Assembly (NCBI GenBank): GCA_947494205.1
Contig: CANLUH010000005.1
Location: forward strand, 1-64,000
Reading direction: 5' to 3'
DNA: 64,000 bases
Source: an uncultured Flavobacteriaceae bacterium
GTDB lineage: Bacteria; Bacteroidota; Bacteroidia; Flavobacteriales; Flavobacteriaceae
Position 1 is the first letter of the stretch. Each line of letters starts with the position of its first letter. The position numbers and the translations under genes are program-made. The notes under the pieces are model-generated. The model saw only the letters and a list, made by a program, of their open reading frames with translations. It was not told the DNA's origin and did no database searches. Positions 57,751-64,000 of this stretch are shown in pieces.

Positions 57751-60700
57751 ATGATACAAGCAACACCATATAAGCCAAAGTACAAAGTAAGAATTGTTAC
57801 AGCTGCAGCACTTTTTGATGGACACGATGCCTCAATTAATATAATGCGTAGAATTATTCAATCTACAGGAGTAGAAGTAATACATTTAGGGCATGATAGA
57901 AGTGTAGAAGAAGTTGTAAATACAGCCATTCAAGAAGATGCAAATGCTATTTGCTTAACCTCTTATCAAGGAGGGCACAATGAGTACTTTAAATATATGT
58001 ACGATTTGCTAAAAGAAAAAGGAGCAGGACACATCCAGATTTTTGGAGGTGGAGGTGGTGTGATTTTACCTTCGGAAATTAAAGATTTAATGGATTATGG
58101 TATTTCACGAATCTATTCGCCAGACGACGGACGTGAAATGGGATTACAAGGCATGATAAACGATTTAGTTGAAAAATCGGATTTTGCTATTGGAGATAAA
58201 TTAAATGGAGAAGTAGAACATTTATCTGAGAAAAACCCAAAAGCTATAGCAAGAGTTATTTCTTCAGCAGAAAATTTCCCAGAAGTTGCCAAAGACGCTT
58301 TAGATAAAATACATGTTAAAAATACAAACTCTAAAACACCAGTTTTAGGAATAACAGGAACAGGAGGAGCAGGTAAATCGTCTTTAGTAGACGAATTAGT
58401 TCGTCGTTTTTTAATAGATTTTCCAGAAAAAACAATAGGTTTAGTATCTGTAGATCCGTCAAAGCGTAAAACAGGAGGAGCTCTATTAGGAGACCGTATT
58501 CGTATGAATGCTATTAACTCGCCTCGAGTATATATGCGTAGTTTAGCAACACGTCAATCTAACTTAGCACTATCTAAATATGTAAACGAAGCTGTACAGG
58601 TTTTAAAAGCGGCAGAATTCGATTTAATTATTTTAGAAACTTCAGGAATAGGACAGTCAGATACAGAAATAATGGAACACAGTGATGTGGCATTATATGT
58701 AATGACACCAGAATTTGGTGCAGCAACACAGTTGGAGAAAATCGATATGTTAGATTTTGCCGATTTAGTAGCCATTAACAAATTTGATAAAAGAGGTTCT
58801 CTAGATGCCTTACGCGATGTTAAAAAACAATACATGCGTAACAATAATCTTTGGGACACACCTCAAGACGAATTACCAATTTACGGAACAATAGCATCAC
58901 AATTTAATGATCCAGGAATGAATACGCTTTACAAAGCTATTATGGATAAATTAGTTGAAAAGGCAGATTCTGTATTAAAGTCGAGTTTCCATATCTCGGA
59001 CGAGATGAGCGAAAAGATTTTTGTGATTCCGCCAAGTAGAACACGTTACTTATCTGAAATAGCTGAAAATAATCGTGCGTACGATAAAACAGCAAATGCA
59101 CAAGTTGAGGTGGCACAAAAATTATACGGTATATACAAAACATTAGAATCTGTATTAGAGACGACACCTAAATTAGATAAAGCAGGAATAGATTCAGAAT
59201 CTGTTAGTGCAGTTTCTGAAGAGAATAAAGATTTCGTAAAATTATTAGTAGCGCAATTCGACCGTGTAAAATTAAACTTAGACCCTTACAATTGGGAAGT
59301 TATTACAGGTTGGGACGAGAAAGTAAATACATATAAAAATCCTATTTATACTTTTAAAGTAAGAGACAAGGAAATAAAAATAGAAACGCATACCAAATCG
59401 TTATCTCAGACAGATATTCCAAAAGTAGCATTACCAAAATACCAAGCTTGGGGAGATATCTTAAAGTGGTGTTTACAAGAAAACGTACCAGGAGAATTCC
59501 CATATACTTCGGGGTTATACCCTTTTAAACGTACAGGAGAAGATCCAGCAAGAATGTTTGCAGGAGAAGGTGGGCCAGAACGAACAAATAGGCGTTTTCA
59601 TTATGTAAGTGCAGGATTGCCAGCAAAACGTTTGTCTACAGCTTTCGATAGTGTAACATTATATGGTAATGATCCAGATCATAGACCAGATATATATGGT
59701 AAAATTGGTAATGCAGGAGTTTCTATATGTTGTTTAGACGATGCTAAAAAATTATACTCAGGATTTAATTTAGCACATGTTATGACTTCAGTAAGTATGA
59801 CGATTAATGGACCTGCACCAATGCTATTAGGGTTCTTTATGAATGCTGCCATAGATCAACAATGTGAAATCTATATTAAAGAGAACGGATTAGAAAAAGA
59901 AGTAGAAACTAAAATAGCTAAACTATATAAAGACAAAGAACGTCCAGTATATAATGGAGACTTACCAGAAAGTAATGATGGTTTAGGTTTAATGCTATTG
60001 GGTGTTACCGGAGATCAAGTATTACCAAAAGACGTTTATTTAGATATAAAAACGAAAACAATAGCGCAAGTACGTGGAACTGTACAAGCCGATATTTTAA
60101 AAGAAGATCAAGCACAAAATACTTGTATATTCTCTACAGAATTCGCGTTGCGATTAATGGGAGACGTACAAGAATATTTTATAGACAATAATGTACGTAA
60201 TTTCTATTCTGTATCTATCTCTGGATACCACATTGCAGAAGCAGGAGCAAATCCAATTACGCAATTAGCATTAACACTATCTAACGGATTTACTTATGTA
60301 GAATACTATTTATCTAGAGGTATGGATATTAATAAGTTTGGACCAAACTTATCGTTCTTTTTCTCTAATGGTATAGATCCAGAATATGCTGTTATTGGTA
60401 GAGTAGCACGTAAAATATGGTCTAAAGCATTAAAACATAAATATGGTGCAAATGCAAGAGCGCAAATGCTTAAATACCATATACAAACTTCAGGACGTAG
60501 TTTACACGCACAAGAAATAGACTTTAACGACATACGTACAACGCTACAAGCATTATATGCTATTTACGATAATTGTAACTCGTTACACACTAATGCATAC
60601 GATGAAGCCATTACAACACCTACAGAAGAATCTGTACGTCGTGCCATGGCCATTCAGTTAATTATAAATAAAGAATTAGGATTAGCTAAAAACGAAAACC

Positions 60701-61167
60701 CAATACAAGGATCGTTTATTATAGAAGAATTAACAGACTTAGTAGAAGAAGCTGTATTATTAGAATTTGATCGTATTACAGAAAGAGGAGGTGTTTTAGG
60801 TGCTATGGAAACCATGTACCAACGCTCTAAAATACAAGAAGAGAGTTTGTACTATGAAACTTTAAAGCATAATGGCGATTTTCCAATAGTAGGTGTAAAT
60901 ACATTTTTAAGTAGTAAAGGGTCTCCAACAGTAGTTCCTAAAGAAGTAATTCGTGCTACAGAGGAAGAGAAATTATTCCAGATAAAAACATTAGAAAATT
61001 TACATAAAGCAAATGATACAAAAGCACTCTTAAAAGGTTTACAACATAAAGCTGTAAATAATGAGAATATTTTTGAAGCCTTAATGGATGTTTGTAAAGT
61101 ATGTTCTCTAGGTGAAATAACTTCAGCATTATTTGAAGTTGGTGGACAATATCGCAGAAATATGTAA
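57751..61167 (+). CDS. icmF: IcmF-type fused acyl-CoA mutase (B12 + G-protein + mutase)
   Basis: 1138 residues in one chain. Residues 10-150: B12-binding domain with D23-G-H25-D26 (H25 would ligate cobalt). Residues 190-480: MeaI-type G-protein chaperone with P-loop GTGGAGKSS (203-211). Residues about 560-1130: adenosylcobalamin-dependent mutase barrel ([53 protein letters not shown]). This order is that of IcmF, which interconverts isobutyryl-CoA and n-butyryl-CoA or related acyl-CoAs. Often annotated as methylmalonyl-CoA mutase family; exact substrate is not readable. Confidence 0.93.
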   Translation: MIQATPYKPKYKVRIVTAAALFDGHDASINIMRRIIQSTGVEVIHLGHDRSVEEVVNTAIQEDANAICLTSYQGGHNEYFKYMYDLLKEKGAGHIQIFGGGGGVILPSEIKDLMDYGISRIYSPDDGREMGLQGMINDLVEKSDFAIGDKLNGEVEHLSEKNPKAIARVISSAENFPEVAKDALDKIHVKNTNSKTPVLGITGTGGAGKSSLVDELVRRFLIDFPEKTIGLVSVDPSKRKTGGALLGDRIRMNAINSPRVYMRSLATRQSNLALSKYVNEAVQVLKAAEFDLIILETSGIGQSDTEIMEHSDVALYVMTPEFGAATQLEKIDMLDFADLVAINKFDKRGSLDALRDVKKQYMRNNNLWDTPQDELPIYGTIASQFNDPGMNTLYKAIMDKLVEKADSVLKSSFHISDEMSEKIFVIPPSRTRYLSEIAENNRAYDKTANAQVEVAQKLYGIYKTLESVLETTPKLDKAGIDSESVSAVSEENKDFVKLLVAQFDRVKLNLDPYNWEVITGWDEKVNTYKNPIYTFKVRDKEIKIETHTKSLSQTDIPKVALPKYQAWGDILKWCLQENVPGEFPYTSGLYPFKRTGEDPARMFAGEGGPERTNRRFHYVSAGLPAKRLSTAFDSVTLYGNDPDHRPDIYGKIGNAGVSICCLDDAKKLYSGFNLAHVMTSVSMTINGPAPMLLGFFMNAAIDQQCEIYIKENGLEKEVETKIAKLYKDKERPVYNGDLPESNDGLGLMLLGVTGDQVLPKDVYLDIKTKTIAQVRGTVQADILKEDQAQNTCIFSTEFALRLMGDVQEYFIDNNVRNFYSVSISGYHIAEAGANPITQLALTLSNGFTYVEYYLSRGMDINKFGPNLSFFFSNGIDPEYAVIGRVARKIWSKALKHKYGANARAQMLKYHIQTSGRSLHAQEIDFNDIRTTLQALYAIYDNCNSLHTNAYDEAITTPTEESVRRAMAIQLIINKELGLAKNENPIQGSFIIEELTDLVEEAVLLEFDRITERGGVLGAMETMYQRSKIQEESLYYETLKHNGDFPIVGVNTFLSSKGSPTVVPKEVIRATEEEKLFQIKTLENLHKANDTKALLKGLQHKAVNNENIFEALMDVCKVCSLGEITSALFEVGGQYRRNM

Positions 61168-61169
61168 CT

Positions 61170-61194
61170 CCTATTGGGTAAATAGGCTTTTTTT
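61170..61194 (+). terminator. terminator of the mutase gene
   Basis: A short 6-bp stem (CCTATT / AATAGG) with a 5-base loop and seven T residues. Confidence 0.7.
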
Positions 61195-61294
61195 AACAAA
61201 ATTATTTTTAGATTATTTTTTAAAAAAAGAGTAGGGTAAGTTGTATATTAGCTGTTCTATTATAATAAATATTAATTATTAAAAACCATTACAT

Positions 61295-62554
61295 ATGAAT
61301 TTGAAAACTACTTTTTTATTAGCTTTTCTTTCTTTAGGATTAGCTAGTTTTGCACAACAGCAACGTACTTGTGGTACAGATGCTTTTATGCAGGAACAAT
61401 TACAAAATGATGAGTTTAGAGCTAATCATGAAGCATTACAGGCTAAATTTGAGCAAAGAATGCAATTAATAGCATCTGGTGTTAGTAATAGATCATCAGC
61501 AATGATGGATACTGTTATTATTCCTGTTGCAGTACATTACGAATCAGGAAATGAGGCAGACAGAGATTGTTTAGTAGCTTTAGCACAAAGTCAAATAGAT
61601 ATTTTAAATAATGATTTTAGAGGAACTAATGCAGATATAAACCAATGGCCAGCAGCAAGTGCTTCATATCCAGGGGTTAATACAGGTTTTCTAGATGTGC
61701 AATTTGTTTTAGCTACGCAAAATCACCCAACTGGAACAGATCCAGACCTAGTAGAAGGAGAGCCAGCGGTGACTATTGGATATAATTTTGGTGGTGGAGC
61801 AACACCAGCAGATAATGATGCTAGTTTTGCAGGTTACATGAATTTTGTTATAAGAAACATTGGAGGAGGTATCTTAGGATATTCACCATTAGGTGGTACT
61901 CCAGCAACAGGAGCAACTGTTGTAATGACTACTTCAGCTTTTGGTGCAGGTGCAGGTTGCCCGGGTGTTGTACCTGGAGCACCTTATAACTTAGGTCGTA
62001 CTTTAACTCATGAGTTAGGACACTTCTTAAATTTAGGACATACATTTTCAGGGTCTTGTGGTACAGATGATGCAGTTGCAGATACGCCAAATATAGATCA
62101 ACCAAGTTACGGATGCCCAGTAGTAGGAGGAGTAACTATGTGTGGAAATACATCTTTAACTATGAACTTTATGGATTATGTAAATGATGCTTGCATGTTT
62201 ATGTTAACTGAAGGTCAAACAGATAGATCTCAAGCTTGGGTAGATGTTATAGAAGATCAGTTTCTTGATAACGTATTAAGTGTACAAGAGTTTGAAGCAG
62301 ATAGAGTATTTGCTATTTATCCAAATCCAGCAGATAGCGAAATTACAATACAATCTGTAAATAATATATTAAATGCAGGAGCTAAGATTGAGTTACACGA
62401 TATGCTAGGAAGAAGAGTAATTAATGAAACATTAAACTCTTCAGTAGAAGAACAAAAAATAAATGTGAGTAGCTTAAATGAAGGTATTTACTTATTAAAA
62501 GTGTCTTCTGAAAACATCTCTGCTACAAAGAAAATTGTAGTAAAAAGATCATAA
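61295..62554 (+). CDS. secreted M43 (pappalysin-type) metalloprotease with T9SS sorting domain
   Basis: 419 residues. Signal peptide (ending ASFAQ), a pro-region, and a metzincin zinc site H239-E-x-x-H243-x-x-G-x-x-H249 in THELGHFLNLGH with Met-turn M293 in MNFMDYVNDAC. The cysteines of the M43 family are present. A type IX sorting domain starts near 335 (IYPNPADSEITI to TKKIVVKRS). It should be exported and cleave extracellular proteins. Confidence 0.93.
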   Translation: MNLKTTFLLAFLSLGLASFAQQQRTCGTDAFMQEQLQNDEFRANHEALQAKFEQRMQLIASGVSNRSSAMMDTVIIPVAVHYESGNEADRDCLVALAQSQIDILNNDFRGTNADINQWPAASASYPGVNTGFLDVQFVLATQNHPTGTDPDLVEGEPAVTIGYNFGGGATPADNDASFAGYMNFVIRNIGGGILGYSPLGGTPATGATVVMTTSAFGAGAGCPGVVPGAPYNLGRTLTHELGHFLNLGHTFSGSCGTDDAVADTPNIDQPSYGCPVVGGVTMCGNTSLTMNFMDYVNDACMFMLTEGQTDRSQAWVDVIEDQFLDNVLSVQEFEADRVFAIYPNPADSEITIQSVNNILNAGAKIELHDMLGRRVINETLNSSVEEQKINVSSLNEGIYLLKVSSENISATKKIVVKRS

Positions 62555-62585
62555 GGATTAGATAAGATTTAATCTTAAAAATAAT

Positions 62586-62617
62586 AAAAGGGCTTTCATT
62601 AATTTGAAAGCCCTTTT
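62586..62617. terminator. bidirectional terminator
   Basis: A 13-bp stem (AAAAGGGCTTTCA / TGAAAGCCCTTTT) with a 6-base loop; A and T runs on both sides. It serves the protease and the convergent minus-strand gene. Confidence 0.92.
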
Positions 62618-62662
62618 TATTTTGAATTAACACTTAAAAATATAAAAAATAGCTAATACTGT

Positions 62663-63058
62663 TTAAAATTTTAAAACCCAAGTATGTTGGAGTTTCTTAA
62701 ACTTAATAAGCTCTTTTCTAAGGATTGGTAAAAAGTCTACGCCATTACTATTGGATTGCTCTAAGCGCTTACAATTTTTATATAATCTATTGGTAAGTAG
62801 TTTCACAGACATAATATGTCTATGTTTCTTTTCTGAATAGCGTTCTAATTCTGCTTTTGCAATTTCAGGTGCTAAAGATTCAGACTGCTGTATAATATCT
62901 CCCGAAAAATAAATAGTGTCATTTTCTGTACCGTCTTCTTTTAAAGGCGCTAAGTCAGCATTCATATAAGACGATATATGTCTTGAAAGCAAGAAAATAT
63001 CCATTGCCTTCCTATATATAGGTAAATCTGAAAGATGAGAAGGAGTATTTGCTAACAT
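62663..63058 (-). CDS. small helical protein of unknown function
   Basis: 131 residues from the ATG at 63058; a GTG at 63094 would add 12 residues. Mostly alpha-helical: LPIYRKAMDIFLLSRHISSYMNADLAPL, then GDIIQQSESLAPEIAKAELERYSEKKHRHIM, and a basic C-terminal half. The PIYRKAMDIF start resembles four-helix-bundle proteins. No signal. Divergent from the Lrp gene. Confidence 0.55.
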   Translation of the reverse strand: MLANTPSHLSDLPIYRKAMDIFLLSRHISSYMNADLAPLKEDGTENDTIYFSGDIIQQSESLAPEIAKAELERYSEKKHRHIMSVKLLTNRLYKNCKRLEQSNSNGVDFLPILRKELIKFKKLQHTWVLKF

Positions 63059-63179
63059 GTTTAATTTTTCATAGTTATATACAAAAATACTCACAAGATT
63101 CAGGAATTTAATTTCAAATTTAAAGTAAAAGAGTATATTTGGTTTAATAATTAATTATTTTATTTAATATTTCTTTAAA

Positions 63180-63620
63180 ATGAGTATAGATACACTAAAT
63201 TGGAAAATTTTAAAGTGTTTACAACAAAATGCAAGACTTTCTAATGCAGAAATTGGACGGCAAGTTGGTATAAGTTCGCCAGCAGTTTCTGAACGTATAA
63301 AAAAAATGGAAGACCTTGGTATTATAGAAAGTTATAACACATTTGTATCTTCCTTAGAAGCTGGTTACCAATTAAAAGCGATTATTACATTAAGAGCATT
63401 TATGGGCATGTTAAAGCCCTTTTTAGAAAAAGTAAAAACGTATAATGAAGTTATTAATTGTTATAGAATTACTGGGAATGAAAATATAGTAATGGAAGTG
63501 GTTTTAAAAAATCAAAAGCACCTAGAGTCCTTTATAGACGAGTTAATTGTTTACGGAGAAACAAAAACACAAATCGTACTCTCGCATGTTGTAAAGAATA
63601 ACTCAATTATAAAAGTGTAG
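63180..63620 (+). CDS. Lrp/AsnC family transcriptional regulator
   Basis: 146 residues. N-terminal HTH (LNWKILKCLQQNARLSNAEIGRQVGISSPAVSERIKKMEDLGII) and a C-terminal RAM/effector domain with GYQLKAIITLR and CYRITGNENIVMEVV, both typical of Lrp/AsnC. Probably senses an amino acid. Single-gene unit with its own terminator; target genes not evident. Confidence 0.92.
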   Translation: MSIDTLNWKILKCLQQNARLSNAEIGRQVGISSPAVSERIKKMEDLGIIESYNTFVSSLEAGYQLKAIITLRAFMGMLKPFLEKVKTYNEVINCYRITGNENIVMEVVLKNQKHLESFIDELIVYGETKTQIVLSHVVKNNSIIKV

Positions 63621-63657
63621 TTAAGAAATAACACTTATAAAATGTTACCTCTTAACT
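63619..63657. terminator. two-part hairpin between convergent genes
   Basis: Outer stem AGTTAAGA / TCTTAACT and inner stem TAACA / TGTTA, with a T-rich tail on the plus strand. Terminates the Lrp transcript and perhaps the convergent T9SS cargo gene. Confidence 0.7.
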
Positions 63658-63666
63658 TTTCTATTT

Positions 63667-64000
63667 TTAAAAAATAATTTTCTTAGTAATACTATAATCT
63701 TTAGAAGCAATAACAACATGATAGAGACCAGACGTTAAGTTATTTGTATTTAGTTTTATCTGAAAGTTAGTACTGCTTACAGAATATTCTTTTTCTAATA
63801 CAGTTTTTCCAAGAGTGTTATAAATACTAATGTTTAGCGTTTCAATTTTAGCATTTTTAATTTTAATATTTAAAGTGTCTACAGTTGGATTTGGAAATAA
63901 TTGTACTTTAAAGTTTGACAAAGCAAACTCATTAACACTTAATAAAGCATTATCTATAATACGAAGATTTTTAGGTGTAGCATCCGAAACATAAATACGA
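63667..64000 (-). CDS. 3' end of a T9SS cargo gene (runs off the window)
   Basis: The minus-strand frame is open to the window edge, so only the C-terminal 110 residues are seen. They include IYVSDATPKNLRI, then a type IX sorting domain (VQLFPNPTVDTLNIKI, LTSGLYHVVI, SITKKIIF). The catalytic or binding part lies outside the window. Confidence 0.85.
   Translation of the reverse strand, partial: RIYVSDATPKNLRIIDNALLSVNEFALSNFKVQLFPNPTVDTLNIKIKNAKIETLNISIYNTLGKTVLEKEYSVSSTNFQIKLNTNNLTSGLYHVVIASKDYSITKKIIF

Overview
This window is AT-rich and almost certainly a chromosome segment of a marine member of the Flavobacteriaceae (Bacteroidota). The signs are type IX secretion C-terminal sorting domains, promoter cores of the TTG-N19-21-TAnnTTTG type with no obvious Shine-Dalgarno sequences, a glutamine synthetase II/III pair, BlaI/BlaR-like pairs, a Lacal_2735-type small protein and a fused B12-dependent mutase. 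The genus cannot be fixed from sequence alone.

Layout. 1-3.4 kb: two small envelope proteins on the minus strand, then a sulfatase on the plus strand without a signal peptide. 3.3-11.9 kb: a secreted hypothetical protein and a tightly coupled minus-strand operon of five genes (diheme PSD1 cytochrome, Tat-exported DUF1501 protein, Tat-type beta-propeller, discoidin-like lipoprotein, membrane c-type cytochrome with LRR and discoidin-like domains). A decayed copy of the discoidin 3' end lies beside the sulfatase. 12-18.6 kb: a DUF2652 protein, then two adjacent regulated sets of alpha/beta hydrolases with an apparent Asp nucleophile and NTF2-like proteins, one with an Rrf2 regulator and one with a TetR regulator; matching palindromic operators are readable for both. 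18.7 kb: tRNA-Arg(ACG). 19.7-26.4 kb: a secreted nuclease, then two tandem BlaI/M56 pairs plus an orphan tail of a third M56 copy. One M56 protein carries repeated YIYSTDD elements and two TonB-plug-like domains. 26.6-31 kb: a Ca/Na antiporter and divergent glutamine synthetases GSII and GSIII sharing a palindrome.

31-38 kb: a complete curli-type functional-amyloid operon (giant lysine-free CsgA-like subunit, CsgB-like subunit, CsgH-like/CsgE fusion, CsgF, CsgG fused to a beta-barrel, PD40-propeller lipoprotein). A 19-bp-arm inverted repeat lies just upstream of its promoter. 38-49.7 kb: housekeeping genes purM, prfA and pyrF. They are interrupted between prfA and pyrF by a minus-strand biosynthetic module (PLP decarboxylase, acyl carrier protein, AMP-dependent ligase, alpha/beta hydrolase, outer-membrane barrel) that looks like a carrier-protein-dependent amino-acid decarboxylation route of unknown product. 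50-56.7 kb: a DUF1579-like protein, a large LRR adhesin-like protein with an EF-hand loop and T9SS tail, lipoprotein genes (one a relic), and a LytS/LytTR-type two-component pair. 56.7-64 kb: DUF4197 protein, IcmF-type fused acyl-CoA mutase, an M43 metalloprotease with T9SS tail, a small helical protein, an Lrp/AsnC regulator and the 3' end of another T9SS cargo gene running off the window.

The most promising unexplained systems are the carrier-protein decarboxylase module (41.6-46.6 kb), the modified curli machinery with its operator (31.0-38.0 kb), the M56/plug-domain fusion (23.8-26.4 kb) and the planctomycete-like cytochrome/DUF1501 operon (4.1-11.9 kb).
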